Notes under the pieces: model-generated
What the model saw: the letters and a program-made list of their open reading frames with translations, nothing else
The model's database searches: none
What the model was told of the DNA's origin: nothing
Part shown: one piece after another, positions 9,802 to 18,030 of the stretch
How the letters are laid out: each line of letters starts with the position of its first letter
Position numbering within the stretch: position 1 is the first letter of the stretch
Program-made: the position numbers and the translations under genes
Origin: Pratylenchus scribneri
Lineage: Eukaryota > Nematoda > Chromadorea > Rhabditida > Pratylenchidae
Assembly (NCBI GenBank): GCA_030063045.1
Contig: JAQSEB010000195.1
Coordinates: 186,001-250,000 of the forward strand
DNA length: 64,000 nucleotides
Direction of reading: 5' to 3'

Positions 9802-11541
9802 ATGGATTCATTTTACATTGCCCTACCCAGCAATGATCCCTCATATGAGAACAATAAGACGAGTCATTTCACCGTTAGGCTACCTGAAACACTGGAGTTG
9901 GACAATGCATGGACCATATCGCTTTCCTCAATCATTTATCCAATCTCATTTGCCACACTCGGTGCTGAGGATGAGCAATATATCATTGTTAGCTATTTGG
10001 ATCCGGAGGATAAGCAACAATCAGAAAAAATTATGATACCCTCCCTGAATTTCCATACAATCAAAGAGATGGAACAGAACATAAATGCCCTCATTCATCA
10101 GTATTTTACGCGCCGCTCCACAGAGAAGGGCACAACCTCATTGGGCTATACAGAAACCACCATCACCAATAATAATCCAACTAGAATGAGAAGATCTGCG
10201 GCAGAAACACAACAGCAACAACTCACTCAAATTCAAGAAAGCCCAGAAATTGCAGCAAAAGTGGCCGCACTCAAACAAGCCAATCAGCAGCAAACTTTGA
10301 CTCCAATCCAAGAAACGGCTGATATACAGGCCAGAGTGGAACGAGAAAAAGCTGAAAAGCTCAAAATGGCAAAAGGTGCAGCAGAAAGAGCTTTGCGAGA
10401 CACTGGAAAAAACTATCAAAAATTACTGGAATACATCACAAATGCAACCAACGCACTTGACAAAATCAATTTAAAATTGGCGGAAAAGCAAGGCGATAAT
10501 TCACAATTGAATGAAAAGATTGTAAAAATCCGAGACGGATTGGCCAAACTACAATCCCTTGGTCTGACACTCTATGCCCATCGTGACGCTATACAAAAGG
10601 CAAAAGATGAAACGCTACGAGAGGTTGAAGCAAGGGATTTACCAGCTGCAAGACGTGGGGCAGACAAAGCAAAAAAGATTCTGGCAGACTCGAATGAAAC
10701 CCTTCAAAATGGAATCAAAATCGTTGAACAATTGAGACAATTAAGTGCGGAAGCCGATACCATACTCCAATCAATGCCTCCAAAACCGCAACCAATAGCC
10801 AGTGAACAGCAACAACAGCCAATAGCTGCCAGTGGTGATAAAAAATTGGAACCAATTGACGAGAATCAATCCATAAAGAATCAAGTCACTGAATTGCAAC
10901 GAAAAAAACTGCAGCAAAAACAATTGGTACAAATTGAAGAAGAGCAATTGGCAAAATTAAAGCAGCAGCAACAGGAATTACTCAAATTTTCCGAAGATCA
11001 ACCATCACAACCGGAACCAATAGCATTGGCCCAATTCAAAAAGCCAATAGAAGAAGAACGATTTGCAGATATACGCAAATTGTTTCATACTGACCCAAAT
11101 GCAAAGGTCATTTTCAGATTTGATGACACAATGCAAAAATTTATTGCCTTTTTTGAGGACCGTATCCAACATGTGGAACTTTCACCCGAGCTAGCCTATG
11201 CGTTGGGATACAGTAATCAATTGTTTGTAATGAGTGGATTTTACGCTCAATTTATGCCCACCCTATCGGGTGGAATCAAACAATTGTATGTGTACAGTCC
11301 AATTGTGGAACAATCCATTGTGGGAAATGAGAAGGCGCCACTTTTGCGGGTGGTCAACGTAGTTGGCGAGCCTGGTCAAGTGCAAGAGGCTATATATAGC
11401 TCAGAATATCACTACCGATTGCAGAATAAACGCATTTCTGAAATTACAATTGAAATTCGTTCAGCAACAGGAAAATTGGTAAAATTTGCGTGGGGAAATA
11501 CCCTCGTGACATTGCATTTCAAAAGATCACTTTTCATGTGA
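9802..11541 (+). CDS. Coiled-coil structural protein, possible minor capsid component
   Basis: A 579-residue protein in three parts. Residues 1-115 open with MDSFYIALPS, then HFTVRLPETLELDNAW and IIYPISF, a pattern I recall from N-termini of a conserved Polinton/adintovirus structural protein. Residues 120-410 are Gln-, Lys- and Glu-rich with heptad-like spacing and predict a long coiled coil. Residues 413-579 contain ELAYALGY, LYVYSPIVEQSIVG and LLRVV and end VTLHFKRS, again like the conserved C-terminal part of that family. The coiled coil looks like an insertion between two conserved beta-rich ends and could form a spike or a core link. Exact role (penton, fibre or other) is not certain. 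It lies 8 bp after the integrase and 9 bp before the next gene. Confidence 0.7.
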   Translation: MDSFYIALPSNDPSYENNKTSHFTVRLPETLELDNAWTISLSSIIYPISFATLGAEDEQYIIVSYLDPEDKQQSEKIMIPSLNFHTIKEMEQNINALIHQYFTRRSTEKGTTSLGYTETTITNNNPTRMRRSAAETQQQQLTQIQESPEIAAKVAALKQANQQQTLTPIQETADIQARVEREKAEKLKMAKGAAERALRDTGKNYQKLLEYITNATNALDKINLKLAEKQGDNSQLNEKIVKIRDGLAKLQSLGLTLYAHRDAIQKAKDETLREVEARDLPAARRGADKAKKILADSNETLQNGIKIVEQLRQLSAEADTILQSMPPKPQPIASEQQQQPIAASGDKKLEPIDENQSIKNQVTELQRKKLQQKQLVQIEEEQLAKLKQQQQELLKFSEDQPSQPEPIALAQFKKPIEEERFADIRKLFHTDPNAKVIFRFDDTMQKFIAFFEDRIQHVELSPELAYALGYSNQLFVMSGFYAQFMPTLSGGIKQLYVYSPIVEQSIVGNEKAPLLRVVNVVGEPGQVQEAIYSSEYHYRLQNKRISEITIEIRSATGKLVKFAWGNTLVTLHFKRSLFM

Positions 11542-11550
11542 ACAATTAGA

Positions 11551-11994
11551 ATGACGCATGTTTTCATTGACCCAAATAACTTGAACTGGATAGGACTGGT
11601 GGCTGCCCAAGAAGGTCGTGGTCCAGCATTAGCCTCCCAACAGCAGCGATATTTTCAGGGTATCCGGTATCAAAGGGGTACTGGGGTATTGGGTGCGATT
11701 GGTCGCTTCCTGATGCCAATTGCCAAAAATATTGTCTCCACTATTGGAGAGGAGGGTTTGGCTGCCGGCACAAAAGCGCTAAGCGACATTTCTCAGGGCA
11801 AAAATGTAAAGGAAGCAGTGATGGAACACTCCAAACAAGGATTGGCCAACATTGCCGGTAAATTCCAGCAATGTGGAAAAGGAGGAACAGTGAAAAAACA
11901 AAGAGGTCGCCCAAAAGGATCGACTACTTTAAAAAAGCTGGCACTGATAAGACAACATAGACGACGATTCGATCAATTGTCCCCATATTTTTGA
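11551..11994 (+). CDS. PX-like basic minor virion protein
   Basis: A 147-residue protein resembling the PX/pVI-like minor proteins of Polintons. Residues 45-60 (GVLGAIGRFLMPIAKN) form the hydrophobic amphipathic helix usual in this family. They are followed by GEEGLAAGTKALSDISQGKN, which is typical for it. The C-terminal third is strongly basic, with an AT-hook-like RGRPKGS at 118-124 and RQHRRRF at the end, suggesting DNA contact inside the particle. In adenovirus, a comparable protein is cleaved by the viral protease and helps membrane escape and maturation; whether that applies here is inference. The frame is complete and begins 9 bp after its upstream neighbour, so it is probably co-transcribed. 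Confidence 0.75.
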   Translation: MTHVFIDPNNLNWIGLVAAQEGRGPALASQQQRYFQGIRYQRGTGVLGAIGRFLMPIAKNIVSTIGEEGLAAGTKALSDISQGKNVKEAVMEHSKQGLANIAGKFQQCGKGGTVKKQRGRPKGSTTLKKLALIRQHRRRFDQLSPYF

Positions 11995-12009
11995 TCAGAC
12001 AGCTCGCTT

Positions 12010-12020
12010 GTCTATATAAG
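12010..12020 (+). promoter_or_regulatory. TATA-like motif before the capsid gene (GTCTATATAAG)
   Basis: GTCTATATAAG lies 16 bp after the upstream stop codon and 55 bp before the capsid ATG at 12075. It is near-identical to the motifs at 8401 and 13935. An ATG at 12030 opens only a very short frame and lies where transcription should start. Confidence 0.62.
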
Positions 12021-12074
12021 GACAAAAAAATGATTTTATTTTCTAATATTTTCATTTTTTTTTAAATTGCAAAA

Positions 12075-13451
12075 ATGACTACCCTCAAAAAAATTGATTC
12101 TGAAAGTAGCGAAGGTGTGGATGTTGGCCTGATAAATTTTTTCGAGCTTCCAGCCACAAATGTGGCAGTAAACAAAACCACAATTAGGCAACTCCTTCCA
12201 ATTGCTGCCCTTTCCCAAGAGGGCCCGTACACTTTCCGATTGTTTGCCGATAATCAGTTTATTGATTTGGGTCGCACTTACCTCTATCTGGGTCTATCAT
12301 TGCAAAAAAAGTCTGCCGGTAATTGGGTTAGCATTTCGGATACGGTAGAGGATGATAAGCACGCCGGAGTTATCAATAACCTGGGTCATAGTTTTGTGAA
12401 ATCGCTGAAGCTGAGCATCAATGGAACGGAATGCTTCGATTCGGGTCCGCTCTATGCCTATAGGGCCTACATTCTACAAGAGTTGGGCCTCTCGCATGAA
12501 GTACGCAATGGGTTGTACGAAGCAAATTGCTATGCCCTAGATGATTCCCCACAAAACCATTTTAATGGTTCAGGATTCCGGAAACGGGCGAAACGATTCG
12601 CTAATGGACAGCTGTGCGAAACCATGGTCAAACTCAATTTTGATTTGGCCAAGCAGAATAAACTGATGCTGAACAATGCGGATTTGATTTTCACAATCCA
12701 TCGGAATTCGGATGATTTCCTCCTACTCACACCCGAGTATGTGATAAAGGGTGTAGACCAAGCTGCAGATACCACACACCAAAATGCACAAGAATATCGG
12801 ATAAAGGTGCATGATGTTCAGCTTTTTGTAGCTTGTGTGGATTTGACTCAATCGTTGCAAAATGCAATCGCAAAACAAATGGAAAGCACACCGGCCAAAT
12901 TCCCAATGCGCAGAATTGAGTGTCGAAATGTGTATTTGGACAAGGGTCGTATTGATCTGGCACATAATATTTTTGTTAACATTCTACCCCGTCGTTTAAT
13001 CATTGCATTCACTGCGGCAGATGCTTTCTCCGGGAACAAAAAGAAGTCGCCTTTCGAATTTGTTCATGCAAATTTGCGCTCACTTAGTGTGGAGGCAAAT
13101 GGAAATAGCTATCCCGCTACGCCATATGCCCTCGATTTTGACAACAATCGTTTTATTCGCACATTTATCGATATGTATGCCGGTTTAGGAATGGACGAAG
13201 GCGACCGGACAATGTCCATCAACTTACAACGATTTTTGAATGGTTGGTGCTTCTATGTGATCCCAATGCAAAGCACACTAGAAGACTATGGTCAAAATTT
13301 CGAGATCATTCGCAACGGGACCACGTGCATAAAGCTACATTTTAAGGAGGCTATAAAGGATTCGATGGAAATGTTAGTGATTGGAGAATTTGACTCGATC
13401 CTCTCAATCGATTCGGCACGTGTGCTCAGTTCAGATAATAGTGTATTTTAA
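12075..13451 (+). CDS. Major capsid protein (double jelly-roll type, F54H12.2-like)
   Basis: A 458-residue protein of the abundant Polinton family related to nematode F54H12.2, which is taken to be the double jelly-roll major capsid protein. Family landmarks in order: FFELPATNVAV near residue 23; QFIDLGRTYLYLGL near 61; VINNLGHSFVKSLKLSINGT near 99; YAYRAYILQELG near 124; KLNFDLAKQNKLMLNNADL near 181; FPMRRIECRNVYLDKG near 276; ILPRRLIIAF near 301; KKSPFEFVHANL near 320; and a final MLVIGEFDSILSID with a basic/acidic tail. The frame is fully open with no missing blocks. The protease starts 3 bp after its stop, so both are likely translated from the 12010 transcript. The name rests on recalled family resemblance. 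Confidence 0.82.
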   Translation: MTTLKKIDSESSEGVDVGLINFFELPATNVAVNKTTIRQLLPIAALSQEGPYTFRLFADNQFIDLGRTYLYLGLSLQKKSAGNWVSISDTVEDDKHAGVINNLGHSFVKSLKLSINGTECFDSGPLYAYRAYILQELGLSHEVRNGLYEANCYALDDSPQNHFNGSGFRKRAKRFANGQLCETMVKLNFDLAKQNKLMLNNADLIFTIHRNSDDFLLLTPEYVIKGVDQAADTTHQNAQEYRIKVHDVQLFVACVDLTQSLQNAIAKQMESTPAKFPMRRIECRNVYLDKGRIDLAHNIFVNILPRRLIIAFTAADAFSGNKKKSPFEFVHANLRSLSVEANGNSYPATPYALDFDNNRFIRTFIDMYAGLGMDEGDRTMSINLQRFLNGWCFYVIPMQSTLEDYGQNFEIIRNGTTCIKLHFKEAIKDSMEMLVIGEFDSILSIDSARVLSSDNSVF

Positions 13452-13454
13452 GAG

Positions 13455-13931
13455 ATGATTATGGAGGGCATGAATGGAAAACAACTTGAGCGGATTTTAC
13501 GTTCAAATCATCACACACGACAATATTTTTTGGGAGTCTTTGCTGCTGATAATTTACCCCACTCGAAAAAATATCCTTATTGTTTTGTGGCAAACACCGA
13601 TCCGCACTATCGAAAAGGCCAACATTGGGTTTCCATTTGGGTCCAGAATTCTCATAGCGCCGAATATTTTTGCTCACTAGGTGAACCGCCTAATGCAAAT
13701 TTTCAAAAATATTTGAGCACATTTCAATGGGTCAAAGTCAATAATAGGCAAATTCAAGCAAATTTGGAAGACACATGTGGACATTACTGCATATATTTTT
13801 TGGTTTGTCGTGCCCAGGGGCAGTCATTCCCCCAAATTATGCAAACTCTTTGGCGTACGCGTGCAATGGTGGATATGTTGGTAAAATTTTTTGTTCGGCA
13901 TTTGATTGTTCCCACAACACTTAGCACTTAG
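13455..13931 (+). CDS. PRO: Adenain-like maturation cysteine protease with altered acidic site
   Basis: A 158-residue protease of the adenovirus-protease/Ulp1 fold, expected to cleave capsid precursors during particle maturation. His57 lies in GQHWVSIW. Gln101 is the oxyanion residue, seven positions before the nucleophile Cys108 in DTCGHYCIYFL, matching the adenain spacing. The position that usually carries the catalytic acid, in the local pattern YF-D-S-G, reads YFCSLG here, with Cys73 in place of Asp or Glu. The rest of the frame is intact and of normal length. Alternative ATGs at 13461 and 13470 would only trim the N-terminus. It overlaps no neighbour and follows the capsid gene by 3 bp. 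Confidence 0.85.
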   Translation: MIMEGMNGKQLERILRSNHHTRQYFLGVFAADNLPHSKKYPYCFVANTDPHYRKGQHWVSIWVQNSHSAEYFCSLGEPPNANFQKYLSTFQWVKVNNRQIQANLEDTCGHYCIYFLVCRAQGQSFPQIMQTLWRTRAMVDMLVKFFVRHLIVPTTLST

Positions 13932-13934
13932 CCT

Positions 13935-13945
13935 GCCTATATAAG
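13935..13945 (+). promoter_or_regulatory. TATA-like motif before the PAZ-like cargo gene (GCCTATATAAG)
   Basis: CCTATATAAG starts a few bases after the protease stop. It is 41 bp upstream of the ATG at 13986, the same spacing as at the ATPase and integrase genes. The ATG at 13949 is too close to serve as start. Confidence 0.55.
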
Positions 13946-13985
13946 AAAATGCTAAAGAAATTACAAAAATTTTATAAACTTAAAA

Positions 13986-15079
13986 ATGAAATTTATTATT
14001 CCATTTTTATTTTTTGACCATTTTTCCTCCATTATTTCCATTCATAATTGGGCATAGAATCTATCGTCTATTTGAGGGCGAAACCATTATAGACAAGAAT
14101 AATAGTTTTGATCACCAATATTTGATCCATTCAAAATGCAATAGACCAATGATATTCCCATATAACAATAGAGCAGTATGCATATTGACGCAAAATAGTA
14201 AAATTAATGGACAATACCAAATTCAATTGGAATCTGCCTATACATTTCATACATCTGCGCCAAGAATAATGGAACTAACCCCATCGGATTCAATATTTCA
14301 TGCCTGCTTTGAATATGATCATCATTCATTTTTAATTTACCAAAATGGTAGGAATAATGAGACGCATATCATTCGAAGTGGAAATGAAAAGGTGTTCAAA
14401 TTTTTTGACAAATATGAAAGGTTTATCTTTGATCATATACAATCGCGTTTATACATTCAAATTGATGATCAATTGTTTTATAGACTAAATCTCGATAAGC
14501 TTGTTTCGAAATTTTGGTCGCCTTCCATACAATGGGGAAGCAAAAATGCTCGAATCCTCTTAGAACCTTATCGAAAACACAATGATTTTGTACGGCAATT
14601 GGAATTGTGCACAAATCATCTATGCCCAGCATGGAGGAATATTCCCCTTCAAGCAGCATTCATTACCCACAAATCGGCACGTGCTCTGTTGGCATTCAAA
14701 GGGGAAATGCGCGTTTCAGTCTATCAATACTATTTTTTGCGTCATCGTCAACGTCTACTTTTTCCCCAACTCCCATGTGTGGCCGTAAAAGGTGGAAATG
14801 GCCATGTGTCATTCTACCCATTGGAAGTGCTAGATGTATTCATCAATCCCACAAATGATCAAGAGGAAAAGGTAAAATAGCCATTGGAGTTTTTTGAATA
14901 ATTTTTCCCCAAAAATTTAGATCTCCATGATCACTGCTGAAGCGACAACTCAAACCGATGAGGACAATGCCAATTATGAATTTGAGGAAGAATGTGCATC
15001 AACTGCCTTTGAGGAAGAAGAAGAATTTCGCCAAGAAGAAGGGAAGATCATAATCAAGATGGCCTCGATGACATTTTAA
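13986..15079 (+). pseudogene. Cargo-type gene with partial Argonaute PAZ-like C-terminus; start frame broken
   Basis: The main open frame runs from about 13990 (no ATG; first usable codon TTG 14014) to 14871. It continues after a 49-bp intron (14872-14920, GTAAAA...TTTAG) into exon 14921-15079. Residues 1-210 from 14014 are rich in aromatic and beta-type segments (HRIYRLFEGE, FHACFEYDHH, NHLCPAWRNIP); I do not recognise them. Residues 217-273 resemble the second half of a PAZ domain: THKSARALL, MRVSVYQYYF, LLFPQLPCVAV, FYPLEVLDV. The exon after the intron begins ISMITAE, which fits the residues following PAZ in Argonautes, then becomes an acidic tail. No PIWI or MID domain follows. The ATG at the promoter-predicted position (13986) opens a hydrophobic leader in another frame, so a one-base frame change probably disrupts the start. 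Confidence 0.6.
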
Positions 15080-15320
15080 AAACAAATAATGATAAATTCT
15101 CCAAACTCTATTGTTAACAATCTCTTTTAATTGGATAAACTTAGTTGGGTTTGTGCCCAATACAAAAAAGCAATATGATCTAGATTTTTCTAAATCCTAT
15201 TTTATCAGGATTAATACAGGAATATATTTTCTTATCAATCTAGCAACAAATTTATTCAATCTATATAGACTAGTATGTGTAATATAAACTAAAGAATAAT
15301 AACAATTAAAAATATTCATA
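15080..15320. other. Convergent intergenic region
   Basis: Short AT-rich spacer between the end of the plus-strand cargo gene and the end of the minus-strand polymerase gene. No open frame or strong hairpin was noticed. Both transcription units should terminate here. Confidence 0.6.
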
Positions 15321-16920
15321 TCATTCATATCCAAAGGGTAGAATAGTCAACTCTTCATTGATCAATCCTTTGTGCAATACAGGTAAATATCGTTTGGTCA
15401 TTCGGCGGGTGACAATTCGGGAATTGGCTTTTGGCTGGATTCGATCATAATAAAAATTGGCGGGTTCATTTCCTCCTTCTTTGCCAAAATTAAGAACCAT
15501 GTCACGAAAATAGTCATATTGGAATTGTTGGCAATTATTTTTGTCCAAAGTAATGCCCTTAAAAAATTATTATTATATTGATTTCCATTTTATGTTTGCC
15601 CTTTGGCTATTATTACTCGCCCACTACATTCCTGTTTATGCCCACTACAGTCCTTCCTTCATTTTGGTTCGTCCATAGCAGTTGAATTTCCCTTCCGACT
15701 ACACTCCTATCTGTGCCCACTACAGTCCTTCCCTTCCCACTACATTCCTATTTGTGCCCACTACAGCCCTTCCTTCATTATGGTTCGTCCATAATTATTA
15801 TAATACGAATTCAAATAAATAAAACTCACCCGAATACGTAGAATGAATTTCTCCTCGCCATTCTTTCGACTTTTCAATTGGAGGCCATATTGTTTGGCAC
15901 CACCGCATGCATATTCCATGATGTGCCAATCTTCATATTCCCTTTGCATTTCTCCCAACATTTGCCCACTTTTGATTGGTTCACTACCTTTGGCGTGCTG
16001 GACGATGATTGAATCGGTATCGGAAAATGCACAAAAAATATTGTTATTTTTAATAAAATTTACCAGTATAGAGTAATTTCGCTCCTGGCGTTTGCAATAC
16101 TTGCTGCATGTATTTGAGGAGGACCAATCTTGCAGCACTTGTTGTCCATAAACTATATTTACAAATTGTTATATTGATTATTTTTATTATTCATTTTATA
16201 GTATTTTTAATAATTTTCTTGCAATAAAGTTGGTGGTAAAGGTTTATTTTATGGAAAAGACATGTCAAAATTAAAATGGCAATAAAAATACCTGATCACA
16301 ATATTGCTGGCTGGATTTTCAGTGATGAATTCCGTTTTTGTGGTCGATTGGACCCGAATGGCTTCCGGTGAAACACGCATTATTCGATTGATTTGCCGGC
16401 GATGGTCATAATAGAGAGTGAAAAATTCGCCGGGATCACGGATCACCTCACTTTATCCAAGATTGTTGCGTTGCCCAAATTTGCCCTAAAATTTCAATCA
16501 TTCTGCGGATGACCCAATTTTTCACTTACCCATAACGAGTTGAGGCATATTTTACTTAAAAAATAATTGTCAAAAAATATTATTTGTTAGCTTACGCAAT
16601 ATAGCGGAGGCCGGGATTTTTTTCACTTTTGACGGATCAATTTTGACACCAATCGCTGCATACATTGCCAAAAATTGAGCCTTTTGTTCTTCCGTCTTGC
16701 ATTCAGGTGGCCATCCGCTGGCCTGCACTTTGAGGGCCTAGAAATGCCGAACATAACCAGTGAACAACTCTTTTGACCATTTCTTATAATGCCTAAGTAA
16801 ATTGTTGAAACTTTCATGATTGAAAATTTCACCAATCCACTTACCAAGCCCTTATGAATCGATCCACTCGATAGCCATTGGCCAGTGCTTCCTTCAATTC
16901 AATATGTGAACATTGAGGTG
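15321..16920 (-). pseudogene. POLB: pPolB distal part: motif B, motif C and C-terminus, several lesions
   Basis: Coding remnants on the minus strand include ELKEALANGYRV at about 16898-16863, QASGWPPEC near 16720, NPGLRYI near 16605, and CLNS/LWGKFGQR around the intron 16529-16486. They also include VIRDPGEFFTLYYD near 16440, AARLVLLKYMQQVL near 16120, and DTDSIIVQ near 16005. The last exon is 15557-15321, starting GITLDKNN and ending PFGYE. Introns at 16595-16555, 16529-16486, 16291-16153, 16063-16021 and 15829-15558 agree in phase with the family. Stops at 16738-16740 and 16453-16455, frame changes near 16850 and 16617-16623, and the lost acceptor at 16021-16022 show that it is not functional. 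Confidence 0.8.
15558..15829 (-). repeat. pPolB last intron filled with CCCACTACA-type repeats
   Basis: The final intron is about 270 bp long, against about 40 bp for most others. It holds several copies of CCCACTACAGTCCTTCC and the variants CCACTACATTCCT and TGGTTCGTCCATA between 15618 and 15795. The splice sites at its ends (GTGAGT at 15829, TTTTAAG at 15558) still look normal. The repeats resemble the CCTTCCTACAG arrays at 20450-20760. Confidence 0.65.
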
Positions 16921-17747
16921 TAGATATTCATGCATAATTTGGCCAGAGTTGGGGAAAGAGGTAAAGGATCTGCGCCTTTCGTCACATTAGCAATGAAAAT
17001 TTTTCGAAATGCCAATATGGCCTTGAGCAAAATTTCCGTGTCATTACGGGCATATTCTCGCAATTGATCGGGCAAATAGAATGGCATGTTTTCGGCATTT
17101 GCATCATACCATTGTTTGAATTCTTTGTATTTTTGCTCACTCATTGAACCTATCAATATCATCAAATTAATGAAATCATAAAATTTACCTGGGCAGTAGT
17201 CTTCCTCGGGAGGTAAATGAGTTAATTTTTTGGTATAATTCTCCGGACGATTGAACAAATGGGGAAAATGGTGTTTCGGTTGGACATCCAAAGCAAATGT
17301 GGCTGGCAAATCGGCCAATGGCACGGACATTAGCAAATAACTGTCGCGAAATATCAATTTGCTGTGTTTGCTACTCAATTTCATAGTGAATTCATAAATT
17401 TTGAGGCCAATCATGCTAGGCTCGGGTTTTCGCCCAGATGCGGCCAAATAATTGAACACAAAGTGCGAATCATAACGAGCGGCATTGTGTGCAAATATGA
17501 TTGTATCAAATTTTTTGTCAAATGCCCGCAAAAGCCATTCGCTGAAATCTCTGATGCAGTCTGCGCCTTCTGCCTCACTCCAATCAAACATTTTTTGCGG
17601 GCCACATATGGGGCAATTGCCATCCGCTTCATTTTGTTGACCATCCTCACATCGGGTACATGTTATTCGAACACTGACATAGTTGACCACATGCAATCGA
17701 GTTCGTTTGTCCAATTGTTCATTCTGGCGGCATTCAAAGTCATAAAC
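16899..17747 (-). pseudogene. POLB: pPolB exons 5-6: 3'-5' proofreading exonuclease
   Basis: Exon 5 (17747-17189) starts directly at ExoI, YDFEC, with the Asp and Glu metal ligands. It continues through ExoII, HNAARYDSHF, to EEDYCPG. A 39-bp intron (17188-17150) has length divisible by three and no stop, so it hides as coding sequence. Exon 6 (from 17149) resumes GSMSEQKYKEF and reaches ExoIII, YARNDTEILL, and KLCMNIY. All three exonuclease motifs keep their acidic residues. After KLCMNIY the sequence jumps to the region just before motif B, so the start of the polymerase palm is missing. Confidence 0.8.
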
Positions 17748-17793
17748 CTGTCGGAATAATTTTAATTGGTATAATTTCGACTAAAATAATTAC

Positions 17794-17989
17794 CAAAATT
17801 CAATAGTCCCTTTTCTTTATCTTCAATTTTTGAATAAAACATCCCCGCTTGTCATGATTTACTCTGCATCGTTGGCAATATTTGGTCCCGCATTCGTGGG
17901 GTTCCCGCCAATCGAACAGGTAGACTCGGTGGCATTCCCTGCATCTTCGCCACTTTTTACAAACATCCGTTTTATGGGCTTCATAGCAT
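17794..17989 (-). pseudogene. POLB: pPolB exon 4: second zinc-binding cluster with in-frame stop
   Basis: This exon joins exon 3 in phase across a 41-bp intron (18030-17990). It supplies CRECHRVYLF, HECGTKYCQRC and HDKRGC, completing the Cys/His array that precedes the exonuclease in Polinton polymerases. Read in phase to the only good donor (GTAATT at 17793), it meets a TGA at 17800-17802, two codons before the exon end. This stop would cut the protein off before the exonuclease. Confidence 0.75.
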
Positions 17990-18030
17990 CTTAGAATACA
18001 ATTCAAAAATCACAAAATCTTTTAACTCAC

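Noticed and set aside
13986..15079. Possible viral fusion or attachment glycoprotein like those reported in other nematode Mavericks
   Set aside because: No transmembrane anchor, fusion loop pattern or length of such a protein is visible; the recognisable part resembles PAZ instead.
15603..15794. 63-codon frame in the last polymerase intron
   Set aside because: Translation of the CCCACTACA repeat array within an intron with good splice borders.
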